Source: Trema orientale
Lineage: Eukaryota > Streptophyta > Magnoliopsida > Rosales > Cannabaceae
NCBI GenBank assembly: GCA_002914845.1
Contig: JXTC01000021.1
Location: 557,383 to 621,382, forward strand
DNA: 64,000 nt
Direction: 5' to 3'
The translations under genes were made by a program, and so were the position numbers. A model generated the notes under the pieces. The model ran no database searches. It was not told where the DNA came from and saw only the letters and a program-made list of their open reading frames with translations. Shown in pieces: positions 42,301-52,799 of the stretch. Position 1 is the stretch's first letter. Each line of letters opens with the position of its first letter.

Positions 42301-43891
42301 TGATCAAAGCTATCACGTTTTTGTACGCTCTATGCTTCAGGCTTAATATATATATAGATAGATAAATAAATAATTCAAGAGTGCACCATACAAATCGCAA
42401 TGAGCTTCTAATAAATTTCCAAAAATAATAATATACTCGGCCTCTGGGTTCCTTTGTGGGATTCAAATTAGAGGATCTCATACCATAAAGAATAATTAAG
42501 TGGATATAAAGCAAGTTAAATTCAAACCCAAAAAAAAAAAAAAAAAGTTGATAAAGCTTACAGGAGAAACCACATCTAGATTTACCTCCAAAATGGAGGA
42601 CATCATTTTCATGATGGAAGAGCTTCATACAACTTGCAGCTTGGGTTTTTATTCCCAAGCCATTAATTATGATATATCATATAACGGGGACCCCCTTTTT
42701 TTTTTTTTTCAATGCCCTTTACAAAGTCCAACAAGGGTGACATTTTAGTTGGTTCGAGACTCTTGTGGACCATATTAAACTTCGAGTTGGTGCATTGAAA
42801 TAATGAATTACTTGAAGGAAGTGAACTTAGTAAGAGACCCCGAGCAAAAAAAAAAAAAAGAAACAACTAAGTAAGAGACAGCATTCTATGGTTCTAAGTG
42901 AATTTGCCCTTTGGTTTAGAGGACAAGAGCCTCAGATCCCAAAAGAAGGAGAAGGGGGGGTGGGGTAGAATAGGGCAGCCCCGTTATTGTTCAAAAAATT
43001 AAGTAGAGATCGTATTAGTGTTTTTGTGGGATTTTAAGACCACCCGTATTGTTTTGAAATTTTTTTATAGCCTATGAAATGGACAATTTGTGGATCGTTG
43101 TCCATACGGCGTCGGATAAGACCGGGCTAGAAGTAGACCAACCTAGATAACACGGTTAAAACCAGCTAGTCTTAAAGCTTTTTTGCATAATTAACGGGTA
43201 GAAAAAGATAAAATGTATGTGGACATGGGAAGTTTCCATGGATTGATTTAAATGTCTATTAATAATTTATGCAAATAGAGTTGCATAATTTGTATTTAAG
43301 AAAGTGGCCCAAATAAAGCTTGCTAATTTGCCTCTTCATTTTCTACGAGCTGATCTTATCACTTGCTTGTTTTCTTTGTCCTAACTCATACTAGGCCAGT
43401 ACACAACACAAAATAATGTAAGCCAGGATTTCTTTTCGCCGATGACATGGCAAATTTTGGTTGGCTTAACTTCCCAAAAATCTGTTACTTAATCAGTTAA
43501 TTGGGCTATTTGGTATTTACGAAAATTAAGAGTAATACTATGGCACTAGTAGTGTTTAACACCATAATAACTATGTTAGGATATTATGAATGATTTAATT
43601 AATAAATTGAGTTTCATATAGATTCTACATAAAGTATAATATCATGATGTGGTGTTAAACAACATGTGTACTTTATAACATTACTCCAGAATTAGGCTCA
43701 TATCTCTTTAATTCATATCTTTCTTCTCTGACTAGGATAGCACTGTATGTTTATTTAGTATCGCTTTAGCTCAATAATGAATAAACTTAAACAAATTAAT
43801 AACATATATTTCAATGCAAAAAAGTTGGAGAGTTTACCGAGACTTTTGCTGAACAACATAGCAGCATACACTTTCTAAAGCTTCCAGCCAT
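36338..43891 (-). CDS. BCA4: Beta carbonic anhydrase, BCA4-type, two predicted isoforms
   Basis: Zinc enzyme interconverting CO2 and bicarbonate. Coding exons: 43891-43838 (long form only), 40352-40288, 40009-39869, 38935-38887, 38727-38611, 38476-38423, 37280-37195, 36738-36633 and 36505-36338. All borders are GT-AG and all phases close. The short form starts at ATG 40340 (257 residues). The long form starts in the distal exon with [18 protein letters not shown], joined by QKED to the same body (279 residues). In short-form numbering the zinc ligands are C87, H147 and C150, with the D89/R91 dyad in [12 protein letters not shown]. The Cys-rich N-terminus resembles the Arabidopsis BCA4 long form, which I recall as plasma-membrane-associated, while the short form is cytosolic. 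No chloroplast transit peptide is seen. Several introns host transposons. Confidence 0.95.
37627..37800. mobile_element. Foldback MITE in carbonic anhydrase intron
   Basis: Arms GTAGGGGCGCC...CAGTTTGATAGGAATCTGT and the reversed right arm GTAGGAGCGTCC...AACGTTTGATGGGAATCTGT pair over about 55 bases. A short GGGAATCTGTGGAGAAT-type direct repeat lies in the loop. Outer ends are approximate and no clean target duplication is visible. It lies between exons 38476-38423 and 37280-37195. Confidence 0.65.
39035..39222 (+). mobile_element. tRNA-derived SINE with 15-bp target duplication
   Basis: The body (39050-39207) has an RNA polymerase III A box TAGCTCAGTTGG (39063-39074) and B box GGTTCAAACC (39117-39126) at tRNA-like spacing, a TG-rich loop, and an A-tail (about 39199-39208). 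It is flanked by perfect copies of ATACTATACTTCTCT at 39035-39049 and 39208-39222, the hallmark of LINE-driven retroposition. It sits in an intron of the carbonic anhydrase, in the orientation opposite to the gene. Confidence 0.9.
40842..40850 (-). promoter_or_regulatory. TATA box for short carbonic anhydrase transcript
   Basis: Minus-strand ACTATAAATA lies within intron 1 of the long transcript, about 500 bases upstream of the short-form ATG at 40340. It would give an independent 5'UTR of roughly 470 bases, possibly spliced into the acceptor at 40353. Supports an internal promoter but does not prove it. Confidence 0.5.
41477..41678. mobile_element. MULE-type MITE copy 2 with 9-bp target duplication
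   Basis: Element 41486-41669 is 184 bp, the same length as copy 1. Ends GAGCGATGCTATAAGGCACC and reversed TAATAATACTATAAGGTACC are flanked by perfect ATCCTTTAT at 41477-41485 and 41670-41678. It shares the interior GATTTAATTAATAAACTG and CAGTGACAGAC blocks with copy 1. It lies in intron 1 of the long carbonic anhydrase transcript. Confidence 0.88.
43521..43695. mobile_element. MULE-type MITE copy 3, older
   Basis: Element 43530-43686 (157 bp) has ends GAGTAATACTATGGCAC and reversed GAGTAATGTTATAAAGTAC, and shares GATTTAATTAATAAATTGA with the other copies. The putative 9-bp duplications GAAAATTAA and CAGAATTAG agree at only 6 of 9 positions, consistent with age. Also within carbonic anhydrase intron 1, about 150 bases from the distal exon. 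Confidence 0.72.
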
Positions 43892-45569
43892 GTAGCAGTA
43901 ATATAGTAGTAGCTCTCAATTGGTGCCTAGTTGCCCACTTAATCTGTTGGACAGAACGTGAGACCGAAAAAGTTAGATAAATTGTTGTAAAAATGGATCT
44001 TTACTTAACCGTGAAGGAAAAAAAAAAAATCTTAGTTTAGTTTAATACAATACATTGACTACGTATTGTGGTGGAGCCAAAAATTCTTTCGATTGGGGGA
44101 TAATTTACCTACTAAATTTTTTTTTTTGGAACTCTCTTTTCACTTTTTTTTTTCCAATTTTTTTTATCTTTATTTCTTTTTCCTCTTGCTCAATGGGTTT
44201 AGTTGAGTTTATTTGAGTTTTAAATATTAATTTAGATTCAAAAAAATTTAAAGAGTTAAAAAAAGGTTTTTACTCAACATAAAATATGAGGGTATGATTA
44301 AAACTCTAATTATCATGTTAGACATAATTCGAAAATTTGTAAAAATACATATATATATATACATGTAAAACTTGATATAAAAATAAAAATTTAGTGGCAA
44401 AAATGGGGACATAATTTATTTTATTATTCAAAAAAAAATGTAAAATTGAAAAATTAAAAATTCAGTGGGGCAAGTGCCTCCCTCCCCCCTACTTGGTACT
44501 TAGCTTTGCCCATGCTACAAAGACTTTGCCTTCTCCTAATAATATTATAATAGTACTTTTCAATTTTAAGTTATAGCCATTGGTCAAACAATAAAATATC
44601 ATTTATCTCTACATTATCCAAAATAGACTAGTTACTTAAATAATATAGTCAAGCATGATACATATACTGCACAAGCTTATGACTTTTTGTTTTATATTTT
44701 TTTCAAGGTTATGACATGTATTTAGATTAGGTCCTCAACACAGGTATGCTACGCTGCTTTCAATTTTCACATGACAAAAGCCGGAGACTTCAATCGATGG
44801 AGCTGACACAAAAGTCTATTTAAATAAACTATTAATAATAACCAGAGAATTAAACACATCGTTGAGAAATAAATGACCTCTCTGCCTGAAAAACGAACTT
44901 ATAAAAGACAGAATAAAATGACCTGCTCTACTCTTGCCTCTTGGCTCTTCAAATATACCAACTCGTATATATACATATCGGACGCGGAAAACATAAAATG
45001 AAGTAGGAGACATACCCGGAAAAGAAATTGAAGCTAGGAAGTTATATCACTTTTGGTTTTCCAATTTGGTCTCCTTTTTCACCAGGTCCTGCTAGAAAGA
45101 AGCAACTAAGATTATTACCGTTTTTTTTAGGGGGGAAGAAAAAAGAAGCATAAGAAAGCATGCAGGGGACAAAAGGGGAGAATTTGGTACCTAAGCTCCA
45201 TAGATTTATGTACTTGTATAATATAAAGTTCAATAAAAAAAGAGGGAAAAAGAATTGAGGGGAAAGGTGACTTGGTGAGTGAGCAAGTGGTATATGGGAT
45301 TGAATGTGATCCTATCCTGAGGTTGAGGATGAGAATGTGATGTTGCATATTACTTGCTCATCTGAAGCCAGTCATGGGACACCACTTATTCATGTGTCCA
45401 CATGCATGCTCAACAAAATGACAAGAAGTTTGGAAGCTATAACATTAAAATTCTCTCTTTGTTCACATTTTATTCTTTTTCATTGGCTTTTACTTGACAA
45501 ATAGTATTAGTAATGGTACTATAAGCTTGAAAGGGAAATTAGAATGGAGGGTCCAATTTTGGGACACAG
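43892..45569. other. Upstream region of long carbonic anhydrase transcript
   Basis: Presumed promoter of the distal first exon; no convincing TATA box was found. At about 44060-44520 a repeat-like stretch (GGTGGAGCCAAAAATTCTTT ... GTGGGGCAAGTGCCTCCC) resembles a second stretch at about 54735-55100, suggesting a dispersed element. No gene. Confidence 0.4.
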
Positions 45570-45960
45570 GTTTTATTTTGAAAATTTCGTATCGTTTAAG
45601 TTAAACGACAAGCTCTTTGTCTTTTTCTTTGGGCGTTTAAATATGAAAGTTTGATGTCGCGCGTTCACGTTAAAAAAACTGCATGTCGTTTCAATCTTAA
45701 AGTTTGTTGTCGTTTAGATGTGTATATTTTGTCGCTTAGACAGAAAACGACATTCAGCTCACTGTTTAAACTTAAGTTGTCGTTTGACTAAAAAACGACA
45801 ATTCAATTGGTTCCTTAGGTAAATACTTTCGGTAAACTTAAACTGCATGTCATTTTCCCTGGTTGTCGTTTTACATCTAAAGAAGAAAATTTTCGTCGTT
45901 AATTATTTTTAATTTAAACGACATTCTATTTGAGGTAACTTTTATCTATTTATTTCGTAT
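45570..45960. repeat. Cluster of GTCGTTT/AAACGAC motifs
   Basis: At least eight copies of GTCGTTT or its complement lie within about 390 bases on both strands, including TCGTTTAAGTTAAACGA and AAAAACGACAATTC pairings. Dense subterminal motifs of this sort are typical of CACTA or MULE ends, but no terminal inverted repeat or target duplication could be fixed. Confidence 0.5.
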
Positions 45961-46317
45961 ATGTTCCGTTCACTGGTATTGGAAATGTTATACTTGGGCT
46001 CCTACGTATATCTCAAATTTACAATAATATTTCTTGGAAAAAAAATAATTATATAGTGACACTAATTTTTTATTAAAAAAATACACAGACACTACTTTAC
46101 CCGTTAAATTTGGTCAAAAATTTATTTTTGACTATTAAAGATTTCACTTAACAATGAACTATTTCTTTTAAAATAACAATTAATTACTTAAATTTAAAGA
46201 ATAACATTACTAACTAGTGAAAATTTTAATAATTTTTAATAATTTTAGAGTCCTAAGAAGTGTCATTATGATCATTTTTGGTCAAAGAATCGCCGGTCCT
46301 CTAATTTGACAGAAATC

Positions 46318-46571
46318 AAAGGTATCATTGTAATTTCTAATACCCTCACTTTTGAATTCTGCAAATTAATATTAGACAATTTCGATTTTTACAAATTAAT
46401 ACCCTCAGTCTTTGTTTTCTTTGTATATTTATACTATGAGCAAATTAAAAGATGCGAATATCTTTCATTAACTTATTAAAAATGTTTACTAGTATTGGAA
46501 ATTATTTTATAACTACTTTTTTTGGTTAATTGCTAAAAAAACACGTTTTTCTTACTTCTCATGTTTCTTCT

Positions 46572-46610
<39 letters not shown>

Positions 46611-47020
46611 TTAACTACTTTTACCTCTGATTCTAATTTTTTACTTTTCTTTTTTAAATGAAAAGTGAAATAAGCTAATTACAAATATTTTTTCAAAAAT
46701 TTTATTATTATTTAATAAGTTTTAATTAAGTTAATGATGGCTACTACCATCTTTTTATTATTAAAATCTACTAATTGAACATTAAGATTATAAATTTATA
46801 TGAATTTCAAATTTTAGGGTATTAATTTGCAAGAATTTTAATTGTCAGGGTATTAATTTACAGAATCTAAAAGTGAGGGTATTATTTTATAGAAATTAAA
46901 AAATTAGGATATTATTTTGTAAAAATTTAAAATCTAAAGTATTATTTTACAGATATTCAAAAGTTAAATTTTTTTTTTTATAGAAAAGTTAAAACTCAGA
47001 TATTTTAATGTTATTATCCC
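46318..47020. mobile_element. Diverged long-TIR foldback element
   Basis: The left part carries AATACCCTCACTTTTGAATTCTGC and similar blocks; the right part carries their inverted forms (AAAAGTGAGGGTATTATTTT) and ends TTATTATCCC at 47020, like the right end of the element at 9293-9647. A long T run (46574-46606) sits between the arms. The left terminus is degraded and approximate. Confidence 0.55.
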
Positions 47021-47400
47021 TGATAAATAATTAGATAAAATGAAATGAAAGTTTTGGAAACAGACACGAATAATGGAGTTAAGGTTAAGGAAAATTGCGT
47101 AGAGCCGTGGTCGAAAGGCCAAAGAGATAAGAGGAAACTTACGTGTCGCCATGGAGGCTGTACCAAAGCATGCGTGGTGACGCAAGCACCAAATTAGGTG
47201 AGTAATTAGCTCTTCGATCGTGCCACCTTAATTGATAAAAATTGCAGAAAGGTCCACCACTCAGCCAAAAACTCGAAAATGGTACAGCAAATTAACGGAT
47301 AAAAAGGTCAGAATCACTGAAGAAAGTGGTTTCATGTGTCAGCTTGATCGACCTTGTTAGACTAGACGTGAATGAGTGAAAATAAAGAACAAAACAGAGA
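47021..47400. other. Upstream region of the AMSH2-like gene
   Basis: Presumed promoter; no gene and no clear TATA box seen. Confidence 0.4.
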
Positions 47401-47985
47401 TAAAACCCAAGATTAATTTTACAAACTGAGAAAGTAAAGAGAGCTTACAGGTAAGGCACTTCAGTCCTGCAAATCTTCTATTACATAATTTTTTTTTTCC
47501 AATCAGCACATAAAAAGGTTCTTTCTTTTATCTTATGTATAAATGTGATATTAAATTGTGTCTCTAAATAAACATTTTCACCTACTTTACGTCTTCTTTG
47601 TTTCATTTTGTTTTTATATAAAGATTTTGGCCTTTTTCTTTTTTTCCTAAACGAGCTAACTATGCTAAATTCATGCACTTGAAACTACATGTCATAGGAT
47701 TAGTGGGTAATCACTAATCAATGATTTTTGTTCTGAACAACTAATTCAGAAAATCTGGCTTTTTATGATATTTTTCCAAAACGGTTTCAGACTCTGGTTA
47801 TTAATTTTACTGGGTTCATTTTATTTTAATATTTTTGTTTAATTTTAGGTACAATCACAACCACTAGTACTGTCCTATTGTTATCAGCTCCAGAGAATTT
47901 GTGCTTGTATTTTTGTTTGTGAAATATCCCACTGTTTCATTCCCCGGCCATATAAAATGAAAACAACTCTTTGATTTTGAGTGTA

Positions 47986-48021
<36 letters not shown>

Positions 48022-48105
48022 GTTTTTGTGTTTGAATTGCCAATTCTGTGAAGGATTTTCTTATATTTGTTTATACATGTCAATTCATGTCTTACGTACA
48101 GCAAG
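47401..48105 (+). other. 5'UTR exon and leader intron of AMSH2-like gene
   Basis: CTTACAG|GTAAGGC at 47450/47451 is a strong donor and TACGTACAG|CAAG at 48101/48102 an acceptor four bases before the ATG at 48106. This implies a 651-base leader intron that contains a TA microsatellite (47986-48011). Confidence 0.6.
47986..48011. repeat. (TA)n microsatellite
   Basis: About 13 TA units in the AMSH2 leader intron. Confidence 0.95.
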
Positions 48106-50527
48106 ATGATAGTCAAAGAGGAGAAAGTTGGGCTGGCTTCTTCATGTGCAGAAGAGGGTTCTAGCATTAGTTGCTCTAGATTTGAATTTTGTTGCCCAAA
48201 CTCGTTTAGAACAGCCAGTGAAACTCGTCATATTAAAGTTCACGCTGTTACTCATTCCTCTCCTTCTCCTATAATATATTGCATAGAAAGTGTTCCTCAA
48301 GATGCTCATATTTCGCATATCGAAATCGCCAATCCTGAAGATGGAACTGCTGACTCAAGTAAAGGGGCATCCCCATCTGTGGTCCTGCGCGATGTACATA
48401 TAGTAAGAGCTTTGAGCTTCTACATTTTTCTTTTTTCATTGTACAACTCTCTTACTTGTGGCAGTGCTTCAATACTTAATGAAACTGTGTATATGGAATG
48501 ATGCTTGTACCCAATATATTGTGCCCATTTTTTATTTTCCAGTTTGTGTTTGTGTGTTGCTTCTAGTAACAGTCTAACAGAGCTATCATAATATAATAGG
48601 ATTCTGTGTTTGCATTCAAAATAGATCACTGAATATATAATTCTTATGTCCTTGTCAGTCAGCTCGATTAATGGAGGATTTCCTTGAGCTAGCTAAGGAA
48701 AACACAGAGAAGGATCTGGAGACTTGTGGGATTCTTGGTGCCTCTCTTGTAAGATCTTGCTTTTCTCCATGCATTCAATTATGGAAATTTTGGCCTTATT
48801 GGTGTTCTGTGAGATTTACAAAAGTAGCCGACGATCATTTACTTTGTTGCAGCTTAAGATATTTTTGTTTCCACTGTGTAGAAAAAGAATATATTCTATG
48901 TAACCACACTGATCATACCCAAACAGGAATCCACTTCCAGTTCTGTAAGCATCTGAGTGCTTTTTTTGCTCATCTTGATTTTTTTGTTTGATGGAATGTT
49001 TCGTAGGAAGGAATCTCATTTCTGTTTGTTGCTTAAATGTAATACTATGTTGCAGTGTCAAGCTTCAAATGAGGAGGAAGTTTTCACCATACAAAATGAA
49101 CATTCGCTGTTTCCGGTGGGATGGATCCATGTATGGATTAACTCTGACTTAACACTGGATATGAGTTAATAGTTCTTTGCTCTACCGTCTAAAATTCAGT
49201 TATATGTTTTCAGACGCATCCTACACAAAGTTGTTTCATGTCATCAGTAGACTTACATACTCACTATTCCTATCAGGTAATTTAAGTAGTTGTAGTTCAT
49301 TATACAGAGTCATTTATCTTGTGATGCCTGCTTCTTTGATCGTCCTCTCTTGACACCAGAATGACTTACTACTTTGACCTTACTTGAAGTGCTTTGCCAC
49401 AAGTACCCATCAATTATGAATTTATGATCTTTCAAATTGGTTTTACAGAAATTGATAACTGCGTGTGCAGAATGCTGATATATTCCTGGTTAACTTTTTG
49501 TGAGTTGGAAGATTTAAACATGCTCTCATAAAACCTGAAAGTTTGTTTTTGAAAAGAAAAATTAATAATTGCAAAATGTTAGGTAGCTTTGGGGGTTTGC
49601 CACTTTGGTTTACTATATTCCATGTTAACTTGAACACGCTTCTCCTTCCAACAATGGTTGTACATCAACCCACATCAACCCCTAGTGCATAATTATTTTT
49701 TGTAACTTTGAATACTTATAGTGACAGTCATTGTTATCATTGTTCTGCTTCCCTGTTTGATAAGTAAGACGAAATCAGATATTTCCCTTCTCTTTTTAAT
49801 TTTTCAGGTAATGGTACCTGAGGCTTTTGCTATTGTCATGGCTCCTACTGATACCTCAAGGTGTGCACCTATTACTCTTCACTCTCACTTTCAATTCTTA
49901 AAAAATGGCAAAATTATATAGGGATCTTTCTCTTAAACAGTTCCTCAACCGTTGTTCGCCTTGCCCTCATTCTCAGCAAAATGGTAGCATCATCCTCCTC
50001 CTTGAGTTTCTTGAGCTTAGATGCATATAGCTTTTCGTCTTTATTCCCATTGGATTTTTAGAAGGTGCTGCCTACAGCTTCTTAAAAATTCTGTCTCCAA
50101 TTTATCCTTTTTACTGCCTTGCCAACTCTTCTAGGGTACCCTCCTCCACATTATTCATTGAATTCAATCCAACTAAGCTAATGATGGGGAAAAAAAAAAA
50201 AATACAATGCAACTACTTCAGAAGTACAAATAAACAGAATTAAGCTTCTGGTTTTCTAAGTTTTCTGTCTAGATATTTTACACTAAAGGCCTGTGAAAAT
50301 TTATTTAATATGATTGCCGATGTCTGAGAACTCATTTATGGTAAATCACCAGAAGCTATGGAATATTTCGGCTAACTGACCCTGGTGGTATGACTGTCCT
50401 GAAAGAATGCCAAGAGGACGGATTTCATCCTCACAAAGAAACATCAGATGGGAGTTCTATTTACGAGCATTGTAACAATGTGTACAAGAATTCGAATCTG
50501 AGGTTCGAAATTTTCGACTTGCGTTGA
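48106..50527 (+). CDS. AMSH2: AMSH-like JAMM deubiquitinase
   Basis: Zinc metalloprotease of the MPN+/JAMM class, in which AMSH enzymes cleave Lys63-linked ubiquitin chains in endosomal/ESCRT trafficking. Exons 48106-48402, 48659-48748, 48882-48944, 49056-49130, 49214-49276, 49808-49860 and 50353-50527 join in frame to 271 residues. The MPN core begins near SARLMEDFLELA (100-111). Catalytic Glu is E120 (ETCGILG). The JAMM motif H175-x-H177-x7-S185-x2-D188 is split exactly at an exon junction (WIH | THPTQSC). C233, H239 and H241 (CQEDGFHPH) match the second, structural zinc site of AMSH. Residues 1-99 are Ser-rich with no domain I recognise, and there is no MIT-like region, as in the short plant AMSH2 rather than AMSH1/3. 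ATG 48106 is the first in-frame ATG after the leader acceptor. Exon 3 was placed by its acceptor and by homology. Confidence 0.93.
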
Positions 50528-50984
50528 TTTTGTGCATTGTTGATGGGTATACAAGATGTGACTCAAAAGGGCAGTGACCCCAGTTGAACCTCTCAACTTA
50601 CATTGCCCTGGTTTTTCCATTTTCATTTTCATTTTTTTTTTTTTTTTTGGGTTGGAATGTAATAGTGTTTGCATTAGAATATGCAACAGTGACAATACTG
50701 CTGTCCACTACGCGTGTGTAGTCTTCTTCCTTTTTCTTTCTTTCTTTCTTTTTTTTTTTTTTTTAAATGTAAATAACTTCTGTAATGATATGAATATTGA
50801 AGAGGAAACATTACATGTAGTTCTTAGAAATGGGAGGATGGCCTAACTAGCTCTGGTCATGCCACCTTTTTGGATTTATATTCTACATTGATCAACTTTT
50901 AGCTTGGTCATATCTGGTTGCTAAGGTCTTTGGCAAAGGCAAGATTGGTCTTGTCTATCACGTTGTATGATAGACTTTTCTTTT
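50528..50984. other. AMSH2 3' flank
   Basis: 3'UTR and flank with T runs (50634-50650, 50752-50764). No gene. Confidence 0.5.
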
Positions 50985-51310
50985 AGGATTCACACTGGTA
51001 AAGCACATGTTTTCTGTTTTACTTTTACAAGTGAAATAGATAACGAAGATTCCCTTCAAAAAAAAAAAGAAAAAAAGGAGAAAAAAGAAATAGATTATGA
51101 AGATTAGGATTCACATTGGTAAAGCACATGTTTTCCGTTTTTACTTTTAAAAGTGAAATAGATAATGAAGATTTTTTCAAGTGATATTTTCATAACATCT
51201 TCATTTATTTCACTTTTAAAAAGTAAAATGTTGTCAAACAACTCTTGAGATCTAGAATTATTTATTTCACTTTTAAAAATTAAAATGTTGTCAAACAGGT
51301 CTTAAGATCT
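50985..51310. repeat. Nested direct and inverted repeat cluster
   Basis: AGGATTCACACTGGTAAAGC...GTGAAATAGATAACGAAGATT (from about 50987) recurs at about 51108-51175. Then TATTTCACTTTTAAAAA...AAAATGTTGTCAAACA occurs twice (about 51207 and 51262) as the inverted form of the same core. It looks like a foldback MITE with internal duplications; borders unclear. Confidence 0.55.
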
Positions 51311-51834
51311 AGGATTTACTTGATAAAATTTTTCGTTTTGTAAGAGTCAAATGAATACTGAAGATCTTCTCAAACTGTTTTTGGAGAAAATTTTATCACT
51401 TTTTCTTACCAAAGAGCTGTTAATAAATTAGTCAAAGTTTTTATTTATTTATTTATTTATATTCTTTGGCATTCTTGTTAGCGGTTGCCGTATTCCTAGT
51501 GAACCTAATGGTAACGGTAACACTTGTAGCTGTAGCGATAATCCATCTGCATAATTTGGTGTCGGAGAAGAGAGGGTCCCATTTGGCTATTGCATACTTG
51601 CATGAAGATATTCTATGGCATCATATGGAATCTGCATATACATGACCTACTCATTAGCAGCTGTATTCATTTACCTCAAAAATCATATATTGATTCCTTT
51701 GGGATTTATAACCGTCCAATTTTTAAATTTTATCGACATTTCATACAATTAGAACCTTTTTTTTTTTTTTTAAAAAAAGGGGGCTAATGTGAAGTTGTTA
51801 CTTTGAAAATGAAAATGTTCCTGCATTTGACATA
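51311..51834. other. Intergenic DNA before the gap
   Basis: AT-rich, no gene. An ATTT-repeat stretch lies at about 51441-51462 and a T run at 51758-51770. Confidence 0.45.
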
Positions 51835-52005
51835 NNNNNNNNNNNNNNNNNNNNNNNNNNNNNNNNNNNNNNNNNNNNNNNNNNNNNNNNNNNNNNNNNN
51901 NNNNNNNNNNNNNNNNNNNNNNNNNNNNNNNNNNNNNNNNNNNNNNNNNNNNNNNNNNNNNNNNNNNNNNNNNNNNNNNNNNNNNNNNNNNNNNNNNNNN
52001 NNNNN
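51835..52005. other. Assembly gap (171 Ns)
   Basis: Run of N. Its right flank leads into an AT microsatellite (52058-52091), a likely reason for the break. Confidence 0.99.
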
Positions 52006-52055
52006 AAATTTACCCATCCATTGAGCAAAAACAAAAATACCCATTGAAAACTCAC

Positions 52056-52057
<2 letters not shown>

Positions 52058-52091
<34 letters not shown>
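52058..52091. repeat. (AT)n microsatellite
   Basis: About 17 AT units just right of the assembly gap. Confidence 0.95.
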
Positions 52092-52097
<6 letters not shown>

Positions 52098-52799
52098 AAA
52101 ACCAAAAAAGTGAAAAAAAAAAACTTTATTTAAACCGGAGAGGATAAGTCCTCAATTACAACTTCTGAAATACATCCCGGTATTAAATTAAGCTAGATGC
52201 TTTCAGTAGAAAGATTAAAACCACAACGATGAAAACTGATGATTCACATAGGCGCCAACAGATTCACATAACGCTTGTTAAAATGCACAAGGACGATTTT
52301 CTTTCCTTTCTTTTTTTTTGTTGGGGGTAAATGCACAAGCACCAATTGGTCTCATAAAATAGTATTTTCTTCCCACCTTATTTTGTTTTAAAAAAAAGTT
52401 TCATAATATAGTATTTTCAGACAACTAAAATAAATAAACAAATAATAAACTAATCTCCCACTCATTTCGTGCTCATTATCTCAATGTGCACTGCATATGC
52501 TTTGAATTTAAAGGATTTCTAGGACTCGGGTAAAACATGATATTTGGCCCGTCCAAAAAAGAAATAATAATGATATTTGGAAGATTGTAAATTATTTGCA
52601 TTTGTATATCGCCAAAAAGCAGCGACCTTTTCGACATAAGAAAAGTCATTTATTTCTACAAAGAACGAAATGAAACTAATAATTATGATTTGAATTTACA
52701 TAAATAACATCCTCATCCTAAACAACAAGATTAGTATTCTCTCCAACCATTTACATAAAATTAATTAATTAACCAATAGAAGATTCCAAAAATTTAAAT
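52092..52799. other. Intergenic DNA, 3' side of DUF1645 gene
   Basis: No gene; contains the presumed 3'UTR of the DUF1645 gene at its right end. Confidence 0.45.

Noticed and set aside
42278..42748. ORFs within carbonic anhydrase intron 1 that might encode a chloroplast transit peptide
   Set aside because: No Ser-rich transit-like sequence and no splice donor in the right phase; the distal exon at 43891-43838 accounts for the long form.
51784..52059. ORFs spanning the N run
   Set aside because: They exist only because the Ns are translated as unknown residues.
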